A stretch of 64,000 nucleotides of DNA from Streptosporangium roseum DSM 43021. Its GTDB lineage: Bacteria > Actinomycetota > Actinomycetes > Streptosporangiales > Streptosporangiaceae. This document shows positions 46,187 to 55,259 of this stretch, in pieces (position 1 is the stretch's first letter; each line of letters begins with the position of its first letter). A program made the translations under genes and the position numbers. Location of the stretch: positions 6,076,001 to 6,140,000 of the forward strand of contig NC_013595.1 in assembly GCF_000024865.1 (NCBI RefSeq), read 5' to 3'. Below the pieces are notes generated by a model that searched no databases, was not told where the DNA came from, and saw nothing but the letters and a program-made list of their open reading frames with translations.

Positions 46187-49100
46187 TCAGGCGCCCTCTT
46201 CGAGGTCCCCCTCCGACTTGAGGTAGACCTCCTGGAGGCCACGCAGGATGTCGGGGTCGGGGTGCTCCCACATTCCCCGGTCCGCCGCCTCCAGCAGGCG
46301 TTCGGCGATGCCGTGCAGCGCCCACGGGTTGGACCTGGCCAGGAAGTCCTGGTTCTCCGGGTCCAGCACGTAGGTCGCGGCCAGCTTGTCGTACATCCAG
46401 TCGGCGACCACTCCGGTGGTGGCGTCGTAGCCGAACAGGTAGTCGACGGTGGCGGCGAGCTCGAAGGCCCCCTTGTAGCCGTGCCTGCGCATGGCGGCCA
46501 GCCAGCGGGGGTTGACCACCCGGGCGCGGAAGATCCTGGAGGTCTCCTCCGAGAGCGTCCGGGTGCGGACCGCGTCCGGGCGGGTGCTGTCGCCGATGTA
46601 GGCCGCCGGCGCCTTCCCCGTGAGAGCGCGGACGGTGGCGATCATGCCTCCGTGGTACTGGAAGTAGTCGTCGGAGTCGGCGATGTCGTGCTCGCGGGTG
46701 TCGACGTTCTTGGCCGCCACCGCGATCCGCCGGTAGGCCGTCTCCATGTCCTCCCGGGCCGGGACCCCGTCGACGCCCCGGCCGTAGGCGAAGCCGCCCC
46801 ACACCGCGTAGACCTCGGCGAGGTCGGCGTCGTCGCGCCAGTTGCGGCTGTCGATGAGCGGCAGCAGCCCGGCGCCGTAGGCCCCCGGCCGGGAGCCGAA
46901 GATCCGCATGGTGGCCCTGCGCTCGTCCCCGTGGCTCGCGCTGTCGGCCAGCACATGCGCCCGGACGTAGTTCTGCTCCTCGGGCTCCTCCAGCCCGGCG
47001 GCCAGCCGTACCGCGTCGTCCAGCATGGCCACCACGTGCGGGAAGGCGTCCCGGAAGAACCCGCTGATCCGGACCGTGACGTCCACGCGCGGGCGTCCCA
47101 GCTCCCCGGCGGGGATCGGCTCCAGCCCGGTGACCCGCCGCGACGCCTCGTCCCACACCGGCCGCACACCGAGCAGGGCCAGCACCTCGGCCACGTCGTC
47201 GCCCGCGGTGCGCATGGCGCTGGTCCCCCACACCGACAGCCCGACCGAGCGCGGCCAGTCGCCGGTGTCGGCCCGGTAGCGCTCCAGGAGGGAGTCGGCC
47301 ATCGCCTGCCCGGTCTCCCAGGCGAGCCTGCTCGGCACCGCCTTGGGGTCGACCGAGTAGAAGTTGCGGCCGGTGGGCAGCACGTTGATCAGCCCGCGCA
47401 GCGGCGACCCGCTCGGTCCCGCCGGGACGTAACCGCCGTCGAGGGCGTGCAGGATCGCGTCGATCTCGTCGGTGGTCCGCGCCAGCCGGGGCACGACCTC
47501 GGCCGCCGCGAACCGCAGGATCCGCTCCACCATCCCGAGGTCCGCCACCGCGGCGGTCCTCGGCTCCGCCCCGGCGCCCAGGACGGCCTCGGTCGCGCCG
47601 GCGGCGGCCGCCGGGTCCCAGGCCCGCTCCTCCATGGCCTCGACCAGCGCTCGGGCGAGGGTCTCGGCCTCGTCGGTGCCGATCCGGCCCGCCGTGCCGT
47701 CCTCGGCCAGACCCAGGGCTTCGCGGAGCCCCGAGAGGGCCTCGCCGCCCGCCCACATCTGGCGGGCGCGGAGCATCGCGAGCACCAGGTCGACGCGGGT
47801 CGCGCCCTCCGGGGCGGCGCCCAGCACGTGGAGGCCGTCGCGGATCTGGACGTCCTTGACCTCGCACAGCCAGCCGTCGATGTGCAGCAGGAAGTCGTCG
47901 AACTCGGCGTCGTGCGGGCGGTCCTCGATACCCAGGTCGTGGTCGAGCCGGGCGGCCTGGATCAGGGTCCAGATCTGGGCGCGGATCGCGGGGAGCTTCG
48001 CCGGGTCCATCGCGGCGATGGAGGCGTGCTCGTCGAGAAGCTGCTCCAGCCGGGCCATGTCCCCGTAGGTGTCGGCGCGGGCCATCGGCGGGACGAGGTG
48101 GTCGACCAGGGTGGCGTGAGCCCGGCGCTTGGCCTGGGTGCCCTCACCGGGGTCGTTGACCAGGAACGGGTAGATCAGCGGCAGGTCGCCGAGTGCGGCG
48201 TCGGGGCCGCAGGAGGCCGACAGCCCGGCGGACTTCCCGGGCAGCCACTCCAGGTTGCCGTGCTTGCCCACGTGCACCACGGCGTGCGCGCCGAAGCCGT
48301 CGGCCAGCCAGCGGTAGGCCGCCAGGTAGTGGTGGCTGGGCGGCAGGTCGGGGTCGTGGTAGATCGCGATGGGGTTCTCGCCGAAGCCGCGGGGCGGCTG
48401 CACCATGACCACGACGTTCCCGGCGCGCAGCGCGGCCAGCACGATCTCGCCGTCCGGGTCGTGCGACCTGTCCACGAACAGCTCGCCCGGCGCGGGGCCC
48501 CAGTGCCGCTCCATCCCGTCGCGCAGGTCCTGCGGCAGCGTGCCGTACCACTCGGCGTACCGGCCCGCGGCGATGCGCACCGGGTTGCCGGAGAGCTGCT
48601 CCTCGGTGAGCCACTCCTGGTCCTGCCCGCCCGCCGCGATCAGCGCGTGGATCAGCGCGTCGCCGTCCTGCTCGGTCACGCCCGGCAGCTCGCCCTCGGC
48701 GCCGATGTCGTAGCCGCGCTCGCGCAGTACGGCCAGCAGCCTGACGAGGCTCGCGGGGGTGTCCAGGCCGACGGCGTTGCCGATGCGGGAGTGCTTGGTG
48801 GGATAGGCCGACAGCATCAGCACGATCCGCCGCTCGCCGGCCGGGATGTGCCGGAGCACGGCGTGCCGTACCGCGATGCCCGCCACCCGGGAGGCCCGCT
48901 CGGGGTCGGCCGCGTAGACGGTCAGCCCGTCCTCGTCGATCTCCTTGAAGGAGAAGGGCACCGTGATGATCCGGCCGTCGAACTCGGGGATCGCGACCTG
49001 GGTGGCCGCGTCGAGCGGGGACAGGCCGTCGTCGTTCGCCTCCCACGACGCCCTGCTGCTCGTCAGGCACAGCCCCTGCAGGATCGGCACGTCCAGCGCG

Positions 49101-49810
49101 GCGAGCGCGCCGACGTCCCAGGCCTCGTCGTCCCCGCCGGCCGACGCGGTGGCCGGGCGGGTGCCGCCGGCCGCGAGCACGGTCACCACCAGGGCGTCGA
49201 CCGTACCGAGGACCTCCAGCAGGCCGGGTTCCGCGCTGCGCAGGGAGGCGCAGTAGACGGGCAGCGCCCGGCCGCCGGCGTCCTCGATCGCCGAGCAGAG
49301 GGTCTCGACGAACGCGGTGTTCCCGGCGACGTGGTGGGCCCGGTAGTAGAGCACCCCGATGACCGGCCCGTCCTCACGGCGCGCCGCGCGCTCCAGCAGG
49401 CCCCAGCCGGGGGTGGGGGCGGGCGCGGCGAACCCGTGTCCGGTCAGCAGCAGGGTGTCGGACAGGAACCGGTGGAGCTCGGTGAGGTTTGCCGGGCCGC
49501 CGTGGGCGAGGTAGGCGTGCGCCTCGGCGCAGACCCCGCCGGGCACGGTGGACAGCTCCATCAGCTCGGCGTCGGGCGCCTGCTCGCCGCCGAGGACGAC
49601 GACGGGCCGGGGCCCGGCGAGCAGGGCGTCCAGGCCCTCCTCCCAGGCGCGGCGCCCGCCGAGCAGCCGGACGACGACCAGGTCGGCGCCGTCCAGCAGG
49701 GGCGGCAGGTCGTCGGCGGTGAGCCGGGCGGGGTTGCCCAGCCGGTAGTCCGCGCCGCTCGCGCGGGCGCTGAGCAGGTCGGTGTCGGAGGTCGAGAGCA
49801 GGAGGATCAC
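46187..49810 (-). CDS. cobN: Cobaltochelatase large subunit
   Basis: A 1207-residue CobN protein, which inserts cobalt into hydrogenobyrinic acid a,c-diamide with ATP. Recognisable blocks include the start MILLLSTSDTDLLSARASGADYRL, YPTKHSRIGNAVGLDTPASLVRLL near residue 335, VHVGKHGNLEWLPGKSAGLS near 525, and SDDYFQYHGGMIATVRALTG near 1048. GTG 49810 is preferred because AGGGGTG lies 6 nt upstream and the N-terminus then fits the family; GTG 49819 is also in frame. A cobalamin riboswitch lies in its leader. The CobS and CobT partners are not in this window. Confidence 0.95.
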   Translation of the reverse strand: MILLLSTSDTDLLSARASGADYRLGNPARLTADDLPPLLDGADLVVVRLLGGRRAWEEGLDALLAGPRPVVVLGGEQAPDAELMELSTVPGGVCAEAHAYLAHGGPANLTELHRFLSDTLLLTGHGFAAPAPTPGWGLLERAARREDGPVIGVLYYRAHHVAGNTAFVETLCSAIEDAGGRALPVYCASLRSAEPGLLEVLGTVDALVVTVLAAGGTRPATASAGGDDEAWDVGALAALDVPILQGLCLTSSRASWEANDDGLSPLDAATQVAIPEFDGRIITVPFSFKEIDEDGLTVYAADPERASRVAGIAVRHAVLRHIPAGERRIVLMLSAYPTKHSRIGNAVGLDTPASLVRLLAVLRERGYDIGAEGELPGVTEQDGDALIHALIAAGGQDQEWLTEEQLSGNPVRIAAGRYAEWYGTLPQDLRDGMERHWGPAPGELFVDRSHDPDGEIVLAALRAGNVVVMVQPPRGFGENPIAIYHDPDLPPSHHYLAAYRWLADGFGAHAVVHVGKHGNLEWLPGKSAGLSASCGPDAALGDLPLIYPFLVNDPGEGTQAKRRAHATLVDHLVPPMARADTYGDMARLEQLLDEHASIAAMDPAKLPAIRAQIWTLIQAARLDHDLGIEDRPHDAEFDDFLLHIDGWLCEVKDVQIRDGLHVLGAAPEGATRVDLVLAMLRARQMWAGGEALSGLREALGLAEDGTAGRIGTDEAETLARALVEAMEERAWDPAAAAGATEAVLGAGAEPRTAAVADLGMVERILRFAAAEVVPRLARTTDEIDAILHALDGGYVPAGPSGSPLRGLINVLPTGRNFYSVDPKAVPSRLAWETGQAMADSLLERYRADTGDWPRSVGLSVWGTSAMRTAGDDVAEVLALLGVRPVWDEASRRVTGLEPIPAGELGRPRVDVTVRISGFFRDAFPHVVAMLDDAVRLAAGLEEPEEQNYVRAHVLADSASHGDERRATMRIFGSRPGAYGAGLLPLIDSRNWRDDADLAEVYAVWGGFAYGRGVDGVPAREDMETAYRRIAVAAKNVDTREHDIADSDDYFQYHGGMIATVRALTGKAPAAYIGDSTRPDAVRTRTLSEETSRIFRARVVNPRWLAAMRRHGYKGAFELAATVDYLFGYDATTGVVADWMYDKLAATYVLDPENQDFLARSNPWALHGIAERLLEAADRGMWEHPDPDILRGLQEVYLKSEGDLEEGA

Positions 49811-49934
49811 GCGCCACACCCCTGCGGGAACGGCGCGGTACGGCTCAGCGGGGCCACGGAATGGCAGGGGAACGGCGAAAAGCGCACGGAGCTTCCTCCC
49901 TCGGGGTCCTCGCCCCGGGTCGTCGTCGGCTACG

Positions 49935-50085
49935 ACGGCTGGAGTCTCCTGGCTCCCGGATCGGTGCTCCCCCCAGCCTTCCCGTCCGTCGCCGGACAGT
50001 GGCCTGGGTGGGGTTCGCTCCCCGGTTACAGTGGCGGGACCGCGCCGGATTCACACCGGCTTCCTCCCTTGCCGTCGCCATCGAT
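49935..50085 (-). ncRNA. Cobalamin riboswitch
   Basis: On the minus strand, between the divergent cobN and cobG genes. In 5' to 3' order: GAAGCCGGTGTGAATCCGGC, then the paired-strand element GCGGTCCCGCCACTGTAACCGG, a second CACTGT-bearing stem region, GACGGGAAGGC, and the B12 box GCCAGGAGAC (complement at 49944-49953). These are the conserved core pieces of the adenosylcobalamin riboswitch in the right order and spacing. It should shut off cobN when cobalamin is plentiful. The divergent cobG is not downstream of it. Confidence 0.93.
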
Positions 50086-50137
50086 GAGACTACGGCAGTC
50101 CCGTTCCTTGCAAGAAACTGGCGTTAACATCCTCTGC

Positions 50138-51559
50138 GTGGTCATTGGCGACTTTTCCGGACGATCGCGACTCGACGCATGTCCCGGGGCGCTCCAGGTG
50201 CACGCCGCGGCCGACGGCGGCCTGGCGCGCGTCCGCGTTCCCGGCGGCCGGTTGACGGTCCCCCAGCTACGCGAGCTCGCCGGCGCCGCCGCCACCTGGG
50301 GGACCGGCGTCATCGAGCTGACCTCCCGCGCCAACGTCCAGGTGCGCGGGCTCGGCGAGGAGACCGGATTCGCGGCGCGCATGGCGGAGGCGGGGCTGCT
50401 GCCCTCGCTCACCCACGAGCGGATCCGCAACGTCCTCGCCTCCCCGCTGACCGGCTGCGACGCGAGAGGGGTGCTCGACGTCGGCCCGCTGGTCGCCGAT
50501 CTGGACCGCCGGCTGTGCGCCCGGCCCGTCCTCGCCGGCCTGCCGGGACGTTTCCTGTTCGCCCTCGACGACGGCCGGGGCGACGTGGCCTGGCTCGGCC
50601 CCGACGCCGGGATCCTGCCGGACGGGACGGGCGAGGCCGCCCTGATCCTCGCGGGCGCCGACAGCGGCCTGCGCGTGCCCGTGACCTCCGCGGTCACCGC
50701 CCTGCTCGCCGCCGCCGAGGCGTTCCTGGCCGAGCTGACCGCCCGGGAGACGCACGCCTGGCGGATCAGCGAGCTGAGCGACGGCGCGGAGCTGGTCGCG
50801 GCCCGGGTCCGCGCCGCGCTGGACACCGGGTCCGCCGGCCCGGTACGGCTCCGCCCGCCCGCGGAGCCGTACCGGGCCGGGCGGCCGTCCACGGCGGGAG
50901 AGCCGGTGGGCGCCGTCGGCCAGCCCGACGGCCGGGTGGCCCTCGGCGTCGCGGTACCGCTGGGACGGCTGACCTCCGCCCAGGCCGAGCTCCTCGCCGA
51001 CCTGGCCTCCCACGGCGAGGTACGGCTGACGCCGTGGCGGGGCGTGGTCCTGCCCGGCCTGGCACGCGCCGGGCTGCTGCGGGCGGCCGCCCGGCTGGCG
51101 GAGGCCGGCCTGGTCACCGACCCCGGCTCCCCGTGGATCGGCGTGACGGCCTGCGCCGGACGTCCCGGCTGCGCCAAGTCCCTGGCCGACGTGCGGGCCG
51201 ACGCGGCCCGCGCCACCGTCTCCCACCGGGGCGGCGGGACGGCCGCCACCACCGGAGCCGGCCCCGGGGCACCGATCGGGAGCGACGCCCCGGACGGAAC
51301 CGGGCCCGGGAGCCGGGCGGAGCCGGAGGGCGGCACGCCCCGGGCCGTCGCCCCGCATGTGGCGGATTCACCGCGCACCGGTACGCTCCCCGTGCACTGG
51401 GCGGGCTGCGAGAGGCGCTGCGGCCGCCCCAGAGGGCGGGTCGCGGACGTGGTCGCCACCGGCGACGGCTACCGCGTCGACCTGGACGGCCAGAGCCTGA
51501 CCTGTGCGGACATCGAAGAGACCACGGCCGCGGTGGCGGCCGCCAGAGGGGAAACGTGA
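50138..51559 (+). CDS. cobG: Precorrin-3B synthase
   Basis: A 473-residue CobG, the oxygen-dependent monooxygenase that converts precorrin-3A to precorrin-3B. It has the sulfite/nitrite-reductase-type fold with two ferredoxin-like half domains (VRVPGGRLTVPQLRELA near residue 27, then VPLGRLTSAQAELLADLA near 275) and Fe-S ligand cysteines in TACAGRPGC and WAGCERRCGR. A Gly/Pro-rich, low-complexity insert separates the two Cys pairs. GTG 50138 is preferred; TAACAT sits 7 nt before it, so the transcript may be leaderless. Its stop overlaps cobH. Confidence 0.88.
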   Translation: MVIGDFSGRSRLDACPGALQVHAAADGGLARVRVPGGRLTVPQLRELAGAAATWGTGVIELTSRANVQVRGLGEETGFAARMAEAGLLPSLTHERIRNVLASPLTGCDARGVLDVGPLVADLDRRLCARPVLAGLPGRFLFALDDGRGDVAWLGPDAGILPDGTGEAALILAGADSGLRVPVTSAVTALLAAAEAFLAELTARETHAWRISELSDGAELVAARVRAALDTGSAGPVRLRPPAEPYRAGRPSTAGEPVGAVGQPDGRVALGVAVPLGRLTSAQAELLADLASHGEVRLTPWRGVVLPGLARAGLLRAAARLAEAGLVTDPGSPWIGVTACAGRPGCAKSLADVRADAARATVSHRGGGTAATTGAGPGAPIGSDAPDGTGPGSRAEPEGGTPRAVAPHVADSPRTGTLPVHWAGCERRCGRPRGRVADVVATGDGYRVDLDGQSLTCADIEETTAAVAAARGET

Positions 51560-52182
51560 TCGACTACGTCCGCGACGGCGCGGAGATCTACCGCCGTTCC
51601 TTCGCCACCATCCGCGCCGAGACCGATCTGCGCGGCCTGCCCCCGGACGTCGCCCAGGTGGCGGTCCGCATGATCCACGCCTGCGGGATGGTCGACCTGG
51701 TCACCGACCTCGGGTGGTCGCCCGGCGTCGTGGCGTCGGCGCGCGCGGCCCTGCGCGCGGGCGCGCCGGTGCTGTGCGACGCGATGATGGTCGCCTCCGG
51801 GGTGACCCGCCGCCGCCTGCCCGCCGGCAACGAGGTGATCTGCACGCTGGGCGAGCCGGGCGTGCCGGAGCTCGCCGGACGGCTGGGCACCACCCGCAGC
51901 GCCGCCGCGCTGGAGCTGTGGCGCGAGCGGCTGGAGGGCTCCGTGGTCGCGATCGGCAACGCGCCGACCGCGCTGTTCCGGCTGCTGGAGATGGTCGAGG
52001 AGGGTGCCGGCCGGCCGGCCGCCGTGCTCGGGATCCCGGTCGGCTTCATCGGCGCCGCCGAGTCCAAGCAGGCCCTCGCCGAGCATCCGGCGGGCCTGGA
52101 GTACCTGGTCGTGCACGGGCGCCGGGGTGGAAGCGCGATGACCGCCGCCGCGGTCAACGCCATCGCGAGTGAGGACGATTGA
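51556..52182 (+). CDS. cobH: Precorrin-8X methylmutase
   Basis: A 208-residue CobH/CbiC protein, which migrates a methyl group to give hydrogenobyrinate. The catalytic His is in VAVRMIHACGMVDL near residue 36, and GAPVLCDAMMVASGVTR, GNAPTALFRLLE and PVGFIGAAESKQAL follow as family blocks. Length is normal. GTG 51556 overlaps the cobG stop. The TGA at 52180-52182 coincides with the terminal TTGACTTCC of the adjoining insertion element, so the stop codon may come from the element. Confidence 0.93.
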   Translation: MIDYVRDGAEIYRRSFATIRAETDLRGLPPDVAQVAVRMIHACGMVDLVTDLGWSPGVVASARAALRAGAPVLCDAMMVASGVTRRRLPAGNEVICTLGEPGVPELAGRLGTTRSAAALELWRERLEGSVVAIGNAPTALFRLLEMVEEGAGRPAAVLGIPVGFIGAAESKQALAEHPAGLEYLVVHGRRGGSAMTAAAVNAIASEDD

Positions 52183-52303
52183 CTTCCTCCCCACGGCTGA
52201 AGCCGGGGGAATCCCACCCTCACAGGTCGGATTTCCTGCTTCACCGCCAGCAGCCCGCCAGGAGGAATCTCCCTTGAGGTCTTACACCGGCTCCACAGGC
52301 GTT
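52183..52303 (-). ncRNA. Candidate omega-RNA scaffold downstream of tnpB
   Basis: Non-coding tail between the tnpB stop and the element's right end, ending in the GGCTTCAGCC hairpin. In studied TnpB systems this stretch is transcribed with tnpB and continues into flanking DNA that acts as the guide. Here the guide would come from the 3' end of cobH. This is inferred from element architecture, not from a recognised RNA family. Confidence 0.4.
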
Positions 52304-53449
52304 TCACCTCTCCGCCAGCCCGGCGGCGAGAATGTTCTTCGCGGCGTTCACATCCCGATCATGGGTCGCGCCACAAGCCGCGCACACCCACTCCCGCACC
52401 TCCAACGGCATGGCCGCAGCGACCGCGCCGCACGCCGAGCAGAGCTTGGAGGAGGGAAACCAGCGGTCGACGACCACCAGTTCCCGGCCGTACCAGGCCG
52501 CTTTGTACTCCAGCATGGTCCGCACCTGCCGCCAGGAGGCGTCCGAGACGGCGCGGGCCAGGCGGCGGTTCCTCACCAGGTTGCGGACGGTGAGGTCCTC
52601 GATCGCGATCACTTGGTTCTCGCGGACGATCGAGGTGGTGAGCTTGTGCAGGTGGTCACGCCTGCGGTCGGTGATCCGGGCGTGCACCCGCGCGACCCGC
52701 ACCTTCGCCTTGGCCCGATTGCTGGAGCCCTTCTCCTTGCGGGCCAGGGCGCGCTGCGCGCGGGCCAGCCGGACGCGGTCGGCCCGCTCGTGGCGGGGAT
52801 TGGCGACCTTGCCGACGGCGTCGGTGACGCCGGGGATCGGCCGCGACAAGACGAGCAGGGACGCGATCCCGGCGTCGATGCCCACCACACCCTCCACCGG
52901 GTCCAGCGGGCGGACCGTGTCCTCACACAGGATCGACACGAACCACCGCCCGGCCGCGTTCCTGCTCACCGTCACCGTGGACGGCTCCGCCCCCTCGGGC
53001 AGCGGCCGCGACCACACGATGCGCAGCGGGGTGCCCGTCTTCGCCAGGGTCAGCCGCCCGTCGCGCCAGGTGAACGCCGAGCGGGTGTACTCAGCCGACA
53101 GCCGGGACCTCTTCCTGGACTTGAACCGCGGATAGGCGGCCCGTTTGGCGAAGAAGTTGGTGAACGCCGCCTGCAGGTGGCGCAGGGCCTGCTGCAACGG
53201 CACCGACGACACCTCCCCCAGGAACGCCAGCTCCTGGGTGCGCTTCCACGCGGCCAGCATCGCCGACGACTCCCCGTAGGAGACACCGCGTCCGTGAAGG
53301 GCGTAGGCGCGGCTGCGCTCCTCCAGCGCCTTGTTGTAGACCAGGCGGACGCAGCCGAAGGTCCGGGCAAGCTGCTCGGCCTGCTCGGGGGTCGGATAGA
53401 AGCGGTAGGTGAAGGCCCGCTTCACACGCTGCGCCATGGCGCACATCAT
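52304..53449 (-). CDS. tnpB: RNA-guided endonuclease TnpB (IS605 OrfB family)
   Basis: A 381-residue TnpB that looks intact. The RuvC residues are present: Asp in VVGIDAGIASL near residue 190, Glu in VIAIEDLTVRN near residue 285, and Asp in THDRDVNAAKNI near residue 364. A CXXC...CXXC zinc ribbon (CSACG, CAACG) lies between the last two, and the N-terminal helix start RAFTYRFYPTPEQ is typical. In characterised relatives, such proteins cut DNA under an RNA guide. In-frame ATG codons at 53449, 53446 and 53437 could each be the start; the last (MAQRVKRAF) fits family lengths well. Confidence 0.93.
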   Translation of the reverse strand: MMCAMAQRVKRAFTYRFYPTPEQAEQLARTFGCVRLVYNKALEERSRAYALHGRGVSYGESSAMLAAWKRTQELAFLGEVSSVPLQQALRHLQAAFTNFFAKRAAYPRFKSRKRSRLSAEYTRSAFTWRDGRLTLAKTGTPLRIVWSRPLPEGAEPSTVTVSRNAAGRWFVSILCEDTVRPLDPVEGVVGIDAGIASLLVLSRPIPGVTDAVGKVANPRHERADRVRLARAQRALARKEKGSSNRAKAKVRVARVHARITDRRRDHLHKLTTSIVRENQVIAIEDLTVRNLVRNRRLARAVSDASWRQVRTMLEYKAAWYGRELVVVDRWFPSSKLCSACGAVAAAMPLEVREWVCAACGATHDRDVNAAKNILAAGLAER

Positions 53450-53559
53450 GACGCAACACGGTCGATGCCGTACGCGCGTTCGAGAAAATCCCGCGCGGCG
53501 CTGTGCCGCGTCTCCTCCCCGGGGCTGAAGCCCGGGGTCTCCACGCTCAAGGAGATTCG

Positions 53560-55089
53560 ATGACCGACATGGCGACTGGACGGCTCTGGGGCGTGGGACT
53601 CGGGCCCGGGGATCCGGAGCTGGTGACCGTCAAGGCCGCCCGCCTCCTCGGCGAGGCGGACGTGATCGCTTTCCACAGTGCCCGCCACGGCCGGAGCATC
53701 GCCCGCTCGGTGGCCGCGCCGTACCTGCGTGAGGGTCAGATCGAGGAAGCCCTGATCTACCCGCTCACCACGGAGACCACCGATCACCCCGGCGGCTACC
53801 AGGGCGCCATCGACGACTTCTACGCCGAGTGCGCGCTGCGGCTGGCCGCCCATCTGGACGCCGGCCGCGACGTGGTGGTGCTGTGCGAGGGCGACCCGCT
53901 CTTCTACGGCTCCTACATGCACATGCACAAGCGCCTGTCCCACCGCTACGTCACCGAGGTGGTCCCCGGCGTGACCTCCGTGAGCGGCGCCGCGGCGGTC
54001 CTCGGACGGCCGCTGGTCGAGCGGGACGAGACGCTGACCGTGCTGCCCGGGACGCTCCCCGCCGAGGTTCTCGCCGAGCGCCTGGCGGCCGCCGACTCGG
54101 CGGCGATCCTCAAGCTGGGCCGGACGTTCACCAAGGTGCGCGACGCGCTGGACCGGGCCGGCCGCCTCGACGAGGCCTGGTACGTGGAACGCGCCACCAC
54201 CGGCGGCCAGCGCCTGGCCCCGCTCGCCGAGGTGGATCCGGACAGCGTGCCGTACTTCTCGCTGGCGCTGATCCCGAGCCCGGTGAACGCCGCGCAGGCG
54301 GGCCCGGTCCGGGAGGCGGAGCCCGCGATCCCGGCCGGCGGTCCCGGCGAGGTGGTCGTGGTCGGTCTCGGCCCGGCCGGACGGCCGTGGCTGACCCCGG
54401 AGGCGCAGGACGCGCTGGCGGGCGCCGACGAGCTCGTCGGGTACGGCCCCTACCTGGACCGGGTCCCGCCGAACCCGCGCCAGCGCCGCCACCCCACCGA
54501 CAACCGGGTGGAGGCCGAGCGGGCCGCGCACGCGCTGGAGCTGGCCGCGGCCGGATCCCGGGTGGCCGTGGTCTCCTCGGGCGACCCGGGGGTGTTCGCG
54601 ATGGCCAGCGCGGTGCTGGAGGTGGCCTGCGAGCCCCGGTTCGCGGACGTCCCGGTGCGGGTGCTGCCCGGTCTGACCGCCGCGCACGCGGTGGCGAGCC
54701 GAGCGGGCGCCCCGCTCGGCCACGACTACTGCGTGCTGTCGCTGTCGGACCTGCTCAAGCCGTGGGAGGTCGTCGCCGGGCGGATCACCGCCGCCGCGAA
54801 GGCCGACCTGGTCCTGGCGATCTACAACCCCGCGTCGAAGAGCCGTACGTGGCAGGTGGCCGCCGCCCGCGACCTGCTGCTGGAGCACCGCGCTCCGGAG
54901 ACTCCCGTCGTCATCGGCCGGGACGTCGGCGGGGCCGGGGAGAGCATGACCGTCACCACCCTGGCCGAGCTCGACCCTGCCCTGGTCGACATGCGCTGCC
55001 TGCTGCTGGTGGGCTCCTCGACCACCCGGGCGGTCAAGCGGGGCGACGGCGGCCAGGTGGTGTTCACCCCCCGCCGCTATCCCGCGTGA
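53560..55089 (+). CDS. cobIJ: Fused precorrin-2 C20-methyltransferase / precorrin-3B C17-methyltransferase
   Basis: A 509-residue bifunctional protein. CobI covers about residues 1-245 (GVGLGPGDPELVTVKA, VVLCEGDPLFYGSYMHM, EVVPGVTSVSGAAA) and CobJ about 263-509 (VVVVGLGPAGRPWLTPEA, VVSSGDPGVFAMA, VRVLPGLTAAHAVASRAGAPLGHDYC). Both carry the S-adenosylmethionine-binding G-P-G-D and GDP loops. ATG 53560 has AAGGAG 6 nt upstream, located just outside the insertion element, so translation initiation survives although transcription from cobH may be interrupted. The fusion is common in actinomycetes. Confidence 0.94.
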   Translation: MTDMATGRLWGVGLGPGDPELVTVKAARLLGEADVIAFHSARHGRSIARSVAAPYLREGQIEEALIYPLTTETTDHPGGYQGAIDDFYAECALRLAAHLDAGRDVVVLCEGDPLFYGSYMHMHKRLSHRYVTEVVPGVTSVSGAAAVLGRPLVERDETLTVLPGTLPAEVLAERLAAADSAAILKLGRTFTKVRDALDRAGRLDEAWYVERATTGGQRLAPLAEVDPDSVPYFSLALIPSPVNAAQAGPVREAEPAIPAGGPGEVVVVGLGPAGRPWLTPEAQDALAGADELVGYGPYLDRVPPNPRQRRHPTDNRVEAERAAHALELAAAGSRVAVVSSGDPGVFAMASAVLEVACEPRFADVPVRVLPGLTAAHAVASRAGAPLGHDYCVLSLSDLLKPWEVVAGRITAAAKADLVLAIYNPASKSRTWQVAAARDLLLEHRAPETPVVIGRDVGGAGESMTVTTLAELDPALVDMRCLLLVGSSTTRAVKRGDGGQVVFTPRRYPA

Positions 55090-55141
55090 CCGGCCTCACG
55101 CGGCCCCGGCCGGGCGGCCCCGCCCGGCCCGGGCCCTCCGG

Positions 55142-55258
55142 CCGGGCACACCTGCCGGCCGGCTCAACCGGGCCCGGTGGTCTCGACCGGGCACATCTGC
55201 CGGCCGGCCCAACCGGACCCGGCGCCCCCGGCCGGGCACGCCTCCCGGCCGGGCCGGC
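55142..55258. repeat. Minisatellite with 45-bp period
   Basis: Units starting CCGGGCACACCTGCCGGCCG at 55142, 55187 and 55232, exact 45-bp spacing, about 2.6 copies. It fills the gap between the convergent cobIJ and cobK genes. No gene is seen in 55090-55259. Confidence 0.8.
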
Positions 55259-55259
55259 C

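Larger units (their letters stand above)
52180..53550 (-). mobile_element. IS200/IS605-superfamily element carrying only tnpB
   Basis: About 1.37 kb between cobH and cobIJ. The two ends carry related subterminal hairpins around GGCTGAAGCC (52194-52204 region) and GGGGCTGAAGCCCGGGG (about 53521-53537), and the right end finishes GGAAGTCAA on the minus strand. There is no tnpA, so the element cannot transpose on its own by the usual single-strand route. Exact ends are estimated from the hairpins and from where cobH and the cobIJ ribosome site resume. Confidence 0.8.

Noticed and set aside
46121..50137. Upstream extension of cobG across the whole cobN locus
   Set aside because: It is the antisense of cobN and crosses the riboswitch; CobG homology begins only near 50138.
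52304..53449. TnpB as a Cas12-type CRISPR nuclease
   Set aside because: No repeats of CRISPR type anywhere near; length and flanking hairpins fit a transposon-encoded TnpB.
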